NCBI GenBank assembly: GCA_002344785.1 | Contig: DDUL01000054.1 | Coordinates: forward strand, 496-64,495 | DNA length: 64,000 bases | Reading direction: 5' to 3' | Origin: Bdellovibrionaceae bacterium UBA2339 | GTDB taxonomy: Bacteria > Bdellovibrionota > Bdellovibrionia > Bdellovibrionales > JAMPXM01 | Shown here: one piece after another, positions 1-7,640 of the stretch | Numbering within the stretch: the stretch's first letter is position 1 | Layout: each line of letters opens with the position of its first letter | Notes under the pieces: generated by a model | What the model was told of the DNA's origin: nothing | Seen by the model: only the letters and a program-made list of their open reading frames with translations | Databases searched by the model: none | Position numbers and translations under genes: made by a program

Positions 1-1
1 G

Positions 2-559
2 GGAACGAGTTTCGCACAAACTGCCCCCGCAGCTCCCGCCGCGGCTTCTGCTGCGGCTCCTGGGGCAGCTCCCGCGCCTGCCGCGCCGGCGGGCCAAGCC
101 GCTTCGCCGACCTCGGCCGCCGCAAGCGCGACGCAGAAGTCAGATGATCTGAAGGGTAAAGCCAAAGGCATGGGCATGGGGATGAAGAAGGGTCATGGTC
201 CTCATGGGGGCGGTGGTCCTCATGCGGGAGCCGGTCCAATGATGGGAGCCGCGTGCAAAGCTGATCTTGAAAAGCTCTGCGCCGGTGTGGAGCCTGGCGA
301 GGGTCGATTGATCAAGTGTTTGAAAGAGAAAGAGTCGCAAGTTTCAGCGGAGTGCAAAGCGAGCTGGGACAAGATGAAGGATGAGCGCAAAGATCGTCGC
401 CAAGAGATGCGCGCGGCTTGCGGCGGGGATGCGGAAAAGCATTGCCCGGGGATGAAGCCCGGTGACGGCCAACTCATGAAGTGCATGAAAGAAAAAGAAG
501 CGCAGCTTTCGGCAGGCTGTAAGGCGGCTATGTCGGAAATGGGTCCTAAGCGCCGTTGA
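2..559 (+). CDS. Secreted cysteine-rich repeat protein (5' partial)
   Basis: The reading frame is open from the left edge, so the true start lies outside the window. The first visible residues (TSFAQ followed by an Ala/Pro-rich linker) look like the end of a signal peptide, which suggests export. A Gly/His/Met/Lys-rich stretch follows. Two repeats of about 35 residues then each carry four cysteines spaced C-x3-DxEKxC ... KC ... C. This is the layout of the cysteine-rich (GLG1/Golgi apparatus protein 1-type) repeat found in many bacterial secreted proteins of unknown function. The second repeat begins near base 418. The His/Met-rich linker could bind metal, but that is inference. The gene ends in a strong hairpin shared with the convergent GNAT gene. 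Confidence 0.7.
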   Translation, partial: GTSFAQTAPAAPAAASAAAPGAAPAPAAPAGQAASPTSAAASATQKSDDLKGKAKGMGMGMKKGHGPHGGGGPHAGAGPMMGAACKADLEKLCAGVEPGEGRLIKCLKEKESQVSAECKASWDKMKDERKDRRQEMRAACGGDAEKHCPGMKPGDGQLMKCMKEKEAQLSAGCKAAMSEMGPKRR

Positions 560-575
560 TTCACGCGCGTGACCA

Positions 576-607
576 AAACCCTCTCGAGTCTTTCGAGAGG
601 GTTTGTT
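576..607. terminator. Bidirectional intrinsic terminator
   Basis: A perfect 12-bp stem (576-587 pairs with 593-604) encloses a 5-nt loop. The stem starts with AAA and ends with TTT, so either strand yields a U-rich 3' side. It sits between the convergent Cys-rich repeat gene and the GNAT gene. Confidence 0.85.
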
Positions 608-614
608 GTTTGGC

Positions 615-1604
615 TCAAATGCTCCAACGCGACCACGAGCCGCGATGCTGAAAGCCCAACTTGGCGTAGAATCTGTTTGTGGCCTCGTGCCGAATGTCGG
701 AAAACAACACGAGATCTTGAATGCCTTCATTTCTCAGCTGCACTTCAAGTTGCGCGATCATCTCCTGACCCACTCCTTGCCCGCGAAGCTCGCGTCGCAC
801 AAAGAGCAACGAAAGCCGCTCGGATGTACGCCCAGATTGGGGATCACGAAATTCTCCGGACAAAGCTCCCATCGCGAGCGGCGAGGTGGCCGTTGCGCCA
901 CTTGGTCGCGGCATCGGCGCCGGCGGAATCGGTGTCCGTTGACGCATTGATTTTTGAGTCAGAAGAAATAGCCGGCCAGCTTTGAGCCAGTGAAGAGCCT
1001 CCGCGCGCGTGGCGAGCGGGGACTCGCGAATATCTTGGGCGAGTGAGGACGCCATCTCTTGCACCAACCAAAGATCGGCAGCCGTCGCTCGACGCAGTTC
1101 ACGACTCGTTGGGGATGCTGAAGTGGGCATCGACGAATCCGAGATTGACGGCAGTGGGGAAAGTTCTTTCAGCCAGGCCCACTGATGGACGTCGAGTTCG
1201 GCTTGGTCGAGCGCGATTTCCGAATCGCCTCGCCAGAATTTTTTAGCCGAGGTGAGTTTCAACCATTCCGCGATCGGCAATGGCCTTGTGCCAAAGCGAA
1301 CGACGGCAATCTGCGACTGCGGCAGCAAGACTCCGAATTGATCGGGTAAAGCCTCGGGGCTTGGAGACGTGGACCACGCGATGAGATTTTCCGATTCACC
1401 GCCGCCCCCTAGGGCGCGTGGCGAGGCCAAAGTCAGGATCTGATGATGTCGTGCCAGCCAGGCTAGGCGGGCTTGGGGCTCACGAAGCTCTGGAGCCATC
1501 GTGCTGGCTTGCAAAAGCGAACTCTTCCACTCATCAAGTCGCGAGTAGAGTCGAGCATCGAGCGGGACCTTGGCCCCGTGTCTTGGCGGTTTCGAAAAGC
1601 TCAT
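615..1604 (-). CDS. GNAT-family N-acetyltransferase
   Basis: The C-terminal ~150 residues have a GNAT fold signature: a strand ending in LLFVRRELRGQGVG (acetyl-CoA pyrophosphate-binding R/Q-x-x-G-x-G/A loop) and the closing NRFYAKLGF motif. The N-terminal ~170 residues are not recognised and may be a second, degenerate GNAT-like domain or a substrate-specific extension. A longer frame reaches 1733 but would overlap the divergent phosphofructokinase. The ATG at 1604 avoids this; an ATG at 1655 is the alternative. The acetylated substrate cannot be told from sequence. Confidence 0.7.
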   Translation of the reverse strand: MSFSKPPRHGAKVPLDARLYSRLDEWKSSLLQASTMAPELREPQARLAWLARHHQILTLASPRALGGGGESENLIAWSTSPSPEALPDQFGVLLPQSQIAVVRFGTRPLPIAEWLKLTSAKKFWRGDSEIALDQAELDVHQWAWLKELSPLPSISDSSMPTSASPTSRELRRATAADLWLVQEMASSLAQDIRESPLATRAEALHWLKAGRLFLLTQKSMRQRTPIPPAPMPRPSGATATSPLAMGALSGEFRDPQSGRTSERLSLLFVRRELRGQGVGQEMIAQLEVQLRNEGIQDLVLFSDIRHEATNRFYAKLGFQHRGSWSRWSI

Positions 1605-1653
1605 CAACAAACGACTAGCGGCTCGGTAAACTTTTGTGAAGGGGAGTTCACTC

Positions 1654-2715
1654 ATGTCCACAAGCAGCACGAAACGAAGGCGCATTGGTTTGCTCACGGG
1701 TGGTGGCGATGCTCCGGGACTGAACGGTATCATCGAGGCGACAGTGCGCGCATTGGCTCCGATGAACCTTGAGATCGTCGGGATTTGCGACGGCTTTGAG
1801 GGAATCTACGATGGACGTTGTATTCCCTTGGATGTCGAGCGAGTTCGTGGTGCGCATAATTTCGCAGGCACCTTGCTCGGCACATCGAACAAGTCCGGCA
1901 CGAAGGGCCGCGAATCCGAATTCGCACAAGCGCTTGCCAAGTTGCAACTTGAGGGTTTGATCGCCGCCGGAGGCGATGGAACTTTTGAAGGGCTCTCGCG
2001 GGTGTTGAATGGGGGACAGAATTTACGTCTCATCGGTGTTCCCAAAACCATCGATAACGATTTGCAGGGAACTGATGTCACGTTCGGCTTTGATACGGCC
2101 TGCGCTGTGGTTGCAGAAAGCGTGGATGCGTTGCGAGCGACGGCCGAGGCCCATCGGCGCGTGATCGTCGTGGAGACGATGGGTCGTACTGCGGGATGGA
2201 TCGCCTTGGGTGGTGGCTTGGCGAGCTATGCCGATGTCATCCTGATCCCTGAACGACCCTATGACCCTGAGGCTCTCAAGCAGCACCTTCTCAAGTTGCG
2301 TGCATCCGGACGCCGAGGCGCAATGGTCGTGATTGGCGAAGGTGCGCACGCCAAGGGCGGCAAGCCGCGCGTGGCATTTCATGTCGCAGGCTCACCTCAA
2401 AGTGAACGTCTGGGTGGCGTTGCCGAAGAACTGGCGCGATGGGTGGAACGCGAAACACAGTGGGAGGCCCGACACGTGGTGCTGGGACATTTGCAGCGTT
2501 CGCGGCATCCGACGACGACGGATCGATTCATCACGGCCGCGATGGGTGTCGAAGTGGCCCGCATGGTGAGTGAAAATCAGTGGGGCCAAGCTGTTGTGGT
2601 TCGCGATGGACGAGTCACGCGCGCACCACTCACAGATTTAATGAAGCCGGCGCGACTGATCGACACGGATCATCGATGGGTGAAACTTGCTCAAGCGCTG
2701 GGACTTTTCATTTAA
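1654..2715 (+). CDS. pfkA: 6-phosphofructokinase
   Basis: Phosphorylates fructose 6-phosphate to fructose 1,6-bisphosphate in glycolysis. The N-terminal GGGDAPGLN nucleotide loop, the GGDGT motif, the catalytic PKTIDND motif, the MGRTAGWIA substrate loop and a late HLQRSRHPTTTDR segment are all present. Length (353 aa) fits the family. A Gly after GGD favours ATP over pyrophosphate as donor, while the Lys in PKTIDND is typical of the mixed-substrate group (group III) and PPi-dependent enzymes; the donor is therefore not certain. The ATG at 1654 has AAGGGGAG 7 nt upstream. A GTG start at 1636 is in frame but falls next to that Shine-Dalgarno sequence. The stop overlaps the stop of the convergent methyltransferase gene. 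Confidence 0.93.
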   Translation: MSTSSTKRRRIGLLTGGGDAPGLNGIIEATVRALAPMNLEIVGICDGFEGIYDGRCIPLDVERVRGAHNFAGTLLGTSNKSGTKGRESEFAQALAKLQLEGLIAAGGDGTFEGLSRVLNGGQNLRLIGVPKTIDNDLQGTDVTFGFDTACAVVAESVDALRATAEAHRRVIVVETMGRTAGWIALGGGLASYADVILIPERPYDPEALKQHLLKLRASGRRGAMVVIGEGAHAKGGKPRVAFHVAGSPQSERLGGVAEELARWVERETQWEARHVVLGHLQRSRHPTTTDRFITAAMGVEVARMVSENQWGQAVVVRDGRVTRAPLTDLMKPARLIDTDHRWVKLAQALGLFI

Positions 2716-3437
2716 GCGCGAGTTGCGAAAGTCGAGTCGCGCTTGGCCGCAAAGCCGGGTCGAATCTGCAAATTGAAATTCGCCTGACGAAGCGCGCGTT
2801 TGAGATCTCCTGTGCACGCGTAAGTGGACAGCACGCACTTTGAGGCGGGGACCTCGGCCAAAAACCGATCCAAGAATTCTCGAGACCAAAGTTCCGGCGT
2901 GGTCTTGCGGCTGAAAGCATCAAACGCGATGACATGGCAGTTTCGCGCGTCGGTGAAGTCGGTGTCGGGCGCGAGGGCTCCACGTACAATCCAATCGCCT
3001 TGATCGAGTGCGTTCGCCAGCTCGCGACGGATCGCTTCGGATGCTGCTCCAGTTTGGCGTGAGGCGCGTTCCAAGATGTCTTCGTAAATTTCGTACGGCA
3101 CAATTCCGGCGTTGGCGTCGCCACGAAGCCAAGCTTGAATTGCGTGAGTCAGTTCGGGCAAAGCTTCAAAGCTCACGCACGAAAACTTTGTCTTCGACGC
3201 CGTCGCGTAGGCCGCGCTCAAGATCTCGACGTAGCCCAGACCCAAACCCAAGGAGAAAACTTTGTGCGCAGCCGTCGCAATATGCTGCCGAGCCCAGATA
3301 TTTGCCTCACCGTAAATGTATGCCGTTTCGCTAAAGGCACCGCGCAGCGAATGCATGCTCTCGCCTTCCTCGGCGTTGGCGAGCAAGGGACGCGCTGTCC
3401 ATGAGGCGTCGTCGGTGCGGTAGTAATTCAACATCAT
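2712..3437 (-). CDS. MnmD/MnmC-type tRNA methyltransferase domain protein
   Basis: Resembles the SAM-dependent methyltransferase half of MnmC, which makes the final methylation of 5-aminomethyl-(2-thio)uridine at tRNA wobble position 34. Visible features are the HSLRGAFSE substrate-side motif, a glycine-rich SAM loop (FSLGLGLGYVEIL), FEALPEL, a DAFSRKTTPELW active-site segment, and a terminal STYACTGDLKRAL plus GFAAKRDSTFATRA. Only the methyltransferase domain is present; the FAD oxidase half of enterobacterial MnmC is missing, as in standalone MnmD. AAAGGG lies upstream of tandem ATG codons at 3437/3434. Its stop shares the TTAA at 2712-2715 with pfkA. Confidence 0.75.
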   Translation of the reverse strand: MMLNYYRTDDASWTARPLLANAEEGESMHSLRGAFSETAYIYGEANIWARQHIATAAHKVFSLGLGLGYVEILSAAYATASKTKFSCVSFEALPELTHAIQAWLRGDANAGIVPYEIYEDILERASRQTGAASEAIRRELANALDQGDWIVRGALAPDTDFTDARNCHVIAFDAFSRKTTPELWSREFLDRFLAEVPASKCVLSTYACTGDLKRALRQANFNLQIRPGFAAKRDSTFATRA

Positions 3438-3793
3438 TCAGCTGGGCCCTTTGATTGTGCGCGGGCTTGAAGGTTCCCAAGTCATTTCATTTACTTCACT
3501 CACATTTCGCATGCTCGAAAACCGTCTGCGCACAACTTGGCTTCGGGCGAAAGATTTGAAAGCACAATTAAGTGGCCCAGCTTACGGGTGGCGAGCAAGT
3601 CTGAAATTCGTGAAGGCTATCAAAGCATCACAACGTCCTCTCGGCGGCGGTCTTGGCGGATCGTATTTCGTTAATTATTTCATATAGATACGCCATCCCC
3701 AGCAGGTCGCAACACTCAACGAGACCAGTTAGGGGCAGGCCGGAGAACCGATACTTCATTGACAGGCCTCGTCGCCTCCCGCACACCTGCCGC
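3438..3793. other. Intergenic region between divergent genes
   Basis: About 355 bases separate the start of the MnmD-like gene from the start of the radical SAM gene. An open frame at 3451-3687 has no recognisable product and no good ribosome site, so it was not called. The region must hold two outward promoters. It contains one copy of a 25-bp sequence (3559-3583) that recurs at 54148-54172. Confidence 0.6.
3559..3583 (+). repeat. 25-bp dispersed repeat, copy A
   Basis: The sequence AAAGCACAATTAAGTGGCCC followed by AGCTT matches 54148-54172 at 24 of 25 positions, on the same strand. Both copies lie in noncoding DNA upstream of plus-strand genes. Function is unknown; a shared regulator site or a short mobile repeat are both possible. 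Confidence 0.6.
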
Positions 3794-4819
3794 ATGAGTT
3801 TGCAGGCCGTCACGCCTCCCTTAGCTTGGGAAGGTAAACCCTATCACCCGATCAGCCTCGATTATCGCCAGCGATTTGGCGGCAAAGTCGTCAAGATTCC
3901 CGTTTCGATTGCCGACACTTGCCCGAATCGTGAGGGCCTTCGCGGCATGCAAACTTGTATCTTCTGCGATGAGCACGGGAGCTTCGCTTATGCCGAGTCC
4001 CAAGGGCTGGACCTTGAGCGCCAGGTGGCTGAGCATCGAGCCAAAGTGGCCTCGCGATTCAACGCTGATAAGTTCCTCATTTATTTTCAAGCTTACACAA
4101 CGACATTCACGGCACTCGGGAAGTTGCGCGAAGGCATGGAGCTGGCGTGTCGACTTGATGACGTCGTGGGAATGGTGGTGGGAACTCGGCCTGATTGCTT
4201 GTCCGAAGCCGTGCTCCGCACATGGCGCGAGATGCATCAGCGAAAGTGGGTCGGCGTGGAGATCGGTGTGCAGAGTTTTGATGACGACCAATTGCTGTGG
4301 ATGCGACGCGGGCACACGGGCGCGCAGGCGATTCGCGGTATAGAGCGCGTGGCGAAAGAGGCGCAAGTTGACGTCGGTGTGCATTTGATTTTTGGCTGGC
4401 CGACAGAGACCGACAAGCAATTGATCGAGACGGCGCGACTTTGCAATTCACTGCCGATCAGCAATGTGAAGCTGCACAATCTGCATGTGCTAAAGGGAAC
4501 TCCGCTTGCCGATCTCTACGCAAGTGGTGAGTTTCGCCCCGTGGACCTTGATGAGTATTCACATCGCGTGGGCATATTCTTGGATCACTTAGATCCGCGA
4601 ATTGCCGTGCATCGATTGGCGGCTCTATCGTCGAGATGGGATGAGCTGATTGCGCCGGATTGGGTGCGGCACAAAATGAAGTCTTGGCAGGGCGTGATTG
4701 ATCGGGTCAACGACGGCGGACATTTCCAAGGGCGATGCTTCAACCCGCACGTGGAACCAAACGTCGGACCGCAAGTTAACCCGCAAATCGAGCAAGACGA
4801 GATCGAGATCACGACTTGA
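3794..4819 (+). CDS. TIGR01212 (YhcC) family radical SAM protein
   Basis: The iron-sulfur motif of this family is seen as TCPNREG ... CIFC near residues 40-60, followed by the YFQAYTTT segment, VGTRPDC and the GVQSFDDDQL motif that are typical of YhcC proteins. It ends in a 20-residue Asn/Pro/Glu-rich tail. The molecular role of the family is not established; radical SAM chemistry (reductive cleavage of S-adenosylmethionine at a 4Fe-4S cluster) is expected. The frame extends upstream to 3653 with poor sequence. The ATG at 3794, just before the conserved region, was chosen; no clear Shine-Dalgarno sequence is visible. Confidence 0.85.
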   Translation: MSLQAVTPPLAWEGKPYHPISLDYRQRFGGKVVKIPVSIADTCPNREGLRGMQTCIFCDEHGSFAYAESQGLDLERQVAEHRAKVASRFNADKFLIYFQAYTTTFTALGKLREGMELACRLDDVVGMVVGTRPDCLSEAVLRTWREMHQRKWVGVEIGVQSFDDDQLLWMRRGHTGAQAIRGIERVAKEAQVDVGVHLIFGWPTETDKQLIETARLCNSLPISNVKLHNLHVLKGTPLADLYASGEFRPVDLDEYSHRVGIFLDHLDPRIAVHRLAALSSRWDELIAPDWVRHKMKSWQGVIDRVNDGGHFQGRCFNPHVEPNVGPQVNPQIEQDEIEITT

Positions 4820-4835
4820 TTTCCGTGACCTCGAT
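4802..4835. terminator. Hairpin with the stop codon in its loop
   Basis: A 12-bp stem with one mismatch (4802-4813 with 4824-4835) encloses a 10-nt loop that contains the radical SAM stop codon (4817-4819). The T-run is weak, so termination strength is uncertain. It lies between convergent genes. Confidence 0.45.
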
Positions 4836-4887
4836 TTCCACGCGCGACATTTCGGCAACTTACAGATTCACTGAAGCTTTGTGATGG

Positions 4888-5676
4888 TTATCGGCCGATG
4901 AACAGCAAGCCGCCTTGCTTGATTCCTTGAATACTTGTTTGCAGATTCCGCCAGCTCACGGCGGGGCAACCCCAGCTTCGCCCTTGGGTCACGCTACGGT
5001 CTTGAACATAGTCGGCGCCATGAATGACGACGGCGCGCGCTCGCGCGTTGGAGTTGCTGTCGCTTCGGCCGTCGAGTCGCAAAGACAAGCCGTTTTTGCC
5101 TTGATAGGTTTCCGCGCCGACGTAGAAACCTAGTGACGAGGCATTGGATCCGGCGCGATTCGAAAAGCTTTCGGCATAGCCATCGCGGTTGGCGTCAGAA
5201 CCGCTGCCGTGCGAGACATGCATGGCGTGCACGGCGCCTGTCTTGAGATTCACAAGATAAAATCGAGGCTCCCAAGACGGCTTACTGAAGTCGATGATGG
5301 AAAGTGTATCGGTGCGCAAGCGATCTCGATAAGTGAAGTGAAAGAGTACGGCGCGCTCGAGCAGATCGTCGCGGATGATCTGTTGCGGATCGAGATGTTG
5401 ATAGGCCGACAAGATTCGCGCGCGAGACGCATTGTCGTAAGGCTTCTCCGGCCAAATTTGCCGAGTGGCCTGCTCGCTGAGGCTCTCGTCAAAGAAGGAC
5501 TCGGCTTCGCTGTCGTCGGCGAGCACTTCGGAAGGAGTGCCGTTGGTTGCGGGCGCACATGCCGTCAGGCCCAGTTGAAGCAGCAAGACGAGAATGGCAC
5601 TCATGGGCCAGCTGCGCGTGTGAAGCAAGTGGCGAGCTGTGGCTGATTTGTTGGCTGATTCGTTGATTGTGGCCAT
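4888..5676 (-). CDS. L,D-transpeptidase catalytic-domain lipoprotein
   Basis: A signal peptide ends in the lipobox LTAC near residue 41, so the mature protein should be lipid-anchored. The remainder matches the murein L,D-transpeptidase catalytic domain family (YkuD_2 type). Seen are YLVNLKTGAVHAMHVSHGSGS, the segment leading to VVIHGADYV (catalytic His) and RSWGCPAVS (catalytic Cys in the SxGC motif). Such enzymes form 3-3 peptidoglycan cross-links or attach proteins to peptidoglycan. The ATG at 5676 has AAGGAGG 6 nt upstream; a TTG two codons earlier is in frame but less likely. In a predatory lineage it could also modify prey wall, which is only inference. Confidence 0.85.
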   Translation of the reverse strand: MATINESANKSATARHLLHTRSWPMSAILVLLLQLGLTACAPATNGTPSEVLADDSEAESFFDESLSEQATRQIWPEKPYDNASRARILSAYQHLDPQQIIRDDLLERAVLFHFTYRDRLRTDTLSIIDFSKPSWEPRFYLVNLKTGAVHAMHVSHGSGSDANRDGYAESFSNRAGSNASSLGFYVGAETYQGKNGLSLRLDGRSDSNSNARARAVVIHGADYVQDRSVTQGRSWGCPAVSWRNLQTSIQGIKQGGLLFIGR

Positions 5677-5750
5677 CTTCAACCTCCTTGTTGGCTAGGA
5701 TGGAATTCCCCGAAGTGTTATCGGCGGAGCCCGCGCAAAGTTTGCGGGCC

Positions 5751-6905
5751 TTAAGTCAAAAATCGAATCAGTTGTTCGCGCTGCGCGAGTGCATCTTCGC
5801 GACCGACGCGCACGAGTTCGCTGCAAAATTGCGAATTAAACAAGAGGTAGGACGTCAGTTCAGAGGCCTCGCGCGCCGAGCCCAAGCCGCTGACGAGATA
5901 ACGAATCACGCGCGGCAGATGTTCGTAGTGGCCGGTGGCGATCGCGCCGATGTCGACGCTTGGGCGAATCCATAAATAGTCCACCTTGCGCAGCGAAAGT
6001 CGCTGTCGAGTTTCGGCGGGAATGACGTCGACAGTCTGATTGATGCGACTGAGACGTTCCATGTCGAACTCGATCGCATCCATTAAAAGCGCGTTGAGGA
6101 TCACACCCAAGACGCGCGCGAGTGAAGGCTCGATGCCTGTGGTGTTGGGTGGCGTGATCGGGTCGGGTCGACGAACGCTGATGACGATCAGTCGCTCGGC
6201 GCCAAGATGAATGGCGGGCGAAAGAGGAGCCGTGTTGCGAAGTGAACCGTCGCCGAAGTGATCTTCACCGACCCGAACCGGAGGAAAGAACAACGGAATC
6301 GCGCTTGAGGCCATGATGTGTTCAACACCGAGCTTGGCAGGTTGGCTTCGGCGTCGACTCCGATCCCAGGCGGTGAAGGAGCGCGCGCTTTCGACGAAGG
6401 TGATGGAGTGTGAGCTGGTGTAGTTCATTGCCGTCAGTGCGACGGCGTCGAGATGCCCATCTTGCAGGTGGCGAGAGATTTTGCCGAAGTCGATCTTTTC
6501 CGTCAGGTAATCCCATAGAGGTGAGGTGTCGAGCAGCGAGCGCGCCAGCTTCTTTTGGTAGAGCGCACCGATGGCGGCATCCAGCGCGAACTTGACGCCG
6601 AGGCGGCCGGCGGTGAGAGCGTCGGTTTTGAAGACGCGCTCCGCCTCGATTTCCTGCCAGTTTTTGGTCAGGTGCTCGGTCGCAGTTTGAAAGTTGTCGG
6701 CAGCGGCGGCGATGTAGCCGGCGTTGACGGCTCCAGCGCTGACGCCTGCGACGACGCGAAAGGGACGATCGACTCCAAGTTCGGCGGCGATTTCGGCAAT
6801 GCCGCGCAGCACTCCAGCCTGATAGGCGCCGCGGGCTCCGCCGCCGGAAAGAATGAGGCCCAGCTTGCTGGAGGGGCGTCCTGAGTTCGGGCTCTGCGTC
6901 GTCAT
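5751..6905 (-). CDS. Patatin-like phospholipase
   Basis: The oxyanion-hole motif GGGARGAYQ is at residues ~21-29, the nucleophile elbow GVSAG at ~54-58 and the catalytic Asp in DGSLRNTAP at ~222, giving the complete Ser-Asp dyad. No signal peptide is seen, so the protein is probably cytoplasmic or exported by another route. The C-terminal ~100 residues are helical and unassigned. The start overlaps nothing, and 84 bases separate it from the divergent pilin-like gene, which leaves room for back-to-back promoters. Confidence 0.88.
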   Translation of the reverse strand: MTTQSPNSGRPSSKLGLILSGGGARGAYQAGVLRGIAEIAAELGVDRPFRVVAGVSAGAVNAGYIAAAADNFQTATEHLTKNWQEIEAERVFKTDALTAGRLGVKFALDAAIGALYQKKLARSLLDTSPLWDYLTEKIDFGKISRHLQDGHLDAVALTAMNYTSSHSITFVESARSFTAWDRSRRRSQPAKLGVEHIMASSAIPLFFPPVRVGEDHFGDGSLRNTAPLSPAIHLGAERLIVISVRRPDPITPPNTTGIEPSLARVLGVILNALLMDAIEFDMERLSRINQTVDVIPAETRQRLSLRKVDYLWIRPSVDIGAIATGHYEHLPRVIRYLVSGLGSAREASELTSYLLFNSQFCSELVRVGREDALAQREQLIRFLT

Positions 6906-6989
6906 CCTGCTAGCTTAAGTGTTCAGCTCGGCTCGACCAAGTCGCGACTTGGCCTTGGTCGAGGGCAGGAAGCCTGATAAAGCTGAAGT

Positions 6990-7625
6990 ATGTCTTCATC
7001 CCAGAACATCGATGACACTTCCCCTGGACCTGAATCGACGCGTGCTCAGCAAGAGACGGAATCCGAGGCGCGTTGGCGCCGCATGATTCACGTTGTGATG
7101 GCGGGCATTGGCTTGTTGTTTGTCGGCGGACTTCTCTTTCTGCTCTCAGGTGGGTCAACTTGGTTGGCGCATCGACAGATCTTTGCGATTCAAAGAGTCG
7201 CACGCGCGGATTTGCTGTTGATGTATGAGGCGGAACGACAGTTCTTCAACGAACATGGTCACTACACGACGGACATGAAGGCGCTGCGCGTGTTTCCGAA
7301 GAAGGTCATGTTTGCTTTCGGCTTCACCAAGCCTGCGAATTTTGCCAAAGAGTTGGCGCGCGCAGGGGCCGAGCCGCAAGTCGACAATGTGGTGAAGCTC
7401 GGCGAAGCGCTGAAACTTGATTTTGGTTACTCGCCGAAAACAAAGGTGCGCGAGATTTCTTGGGCGGAATTGGCTGCGGTATGTCCGGATTGCACGGCTA
7501 CGGAGTCAGGCTACAAAGTCATTGCAGCCGCGAATCTTGATGATGATCCGCAACTCGATATTTGGACCATCGATCAAGATGGCCACATCGAGCATTTGAA
7601 GGATGATTTGCGCGACGATGGCTGA
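6990..7625 (+). CDS. Membrane-anchored pilin-like protein
   Basis: A hydrophilic N-terminus (~30 residues) precedes one membrane segment (MIHVVMAGIGLLFVGGLLFL) and a periplasmic domain. That domain looks like the globular part of deltaproteobacterial type IV pilin-like proteins: LLLMYEAERQFFNEHGHYTT near the start and the acidic LDDDPQLDIWTIDQDG strand near the end. A Cys pair (CPDC) could form a disulfide. It lacks a prepilin peptidase site with the GFTLIE-like helix, so it is not an ordinary pilin. Function is unknown. The stop codon lies in the loop of a terminator hairpin. Confidence 0.6.
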   Translation: MSSSQNIDDTSPGPESTRAQQETESEARWRRMIHVVMAGIGLLFVGGLLFLLSGGSTWLAHRQIFAIQRVARADLLLMYEAERQFFNEHGHYTTDMKALRVFPKKVMFAFGFTKPANFAKELARAGAEPQVDNVVKLGEALKLDFGYSPKTKVREISWAELAAVCPDCTATESGYKVIAAANLDDDPQLDIWTIDQDGHIEHLKDDLRDDG

Positions 7626-7640
7626 TGCCATCGTCAGTCT
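7614..7640. terminator. Terminator straddling a stop codon
   Basis: A perfect 9-bp stem (7614-7622 with 7627-7635) encloses the tetraloop TGAT, which includes the pilin-like gene's stop codon (7623-7625). It is followed by AGTCTTTAATT. It fills the short gap to the convergent gcvP stop and could serve both genes. Confidence 0.75.

Noticed and set aside
615..1733. Longer GNAT start at 1733
   Set aside because: Would overlap the divergent phosphofructokinase start; the extra residues look like antisense of that gene.
3451..3687. 78-codon plus-strand open frame
   Set aside because: No ribosome site, no recognisable protein, lies in a divergent promoter region.
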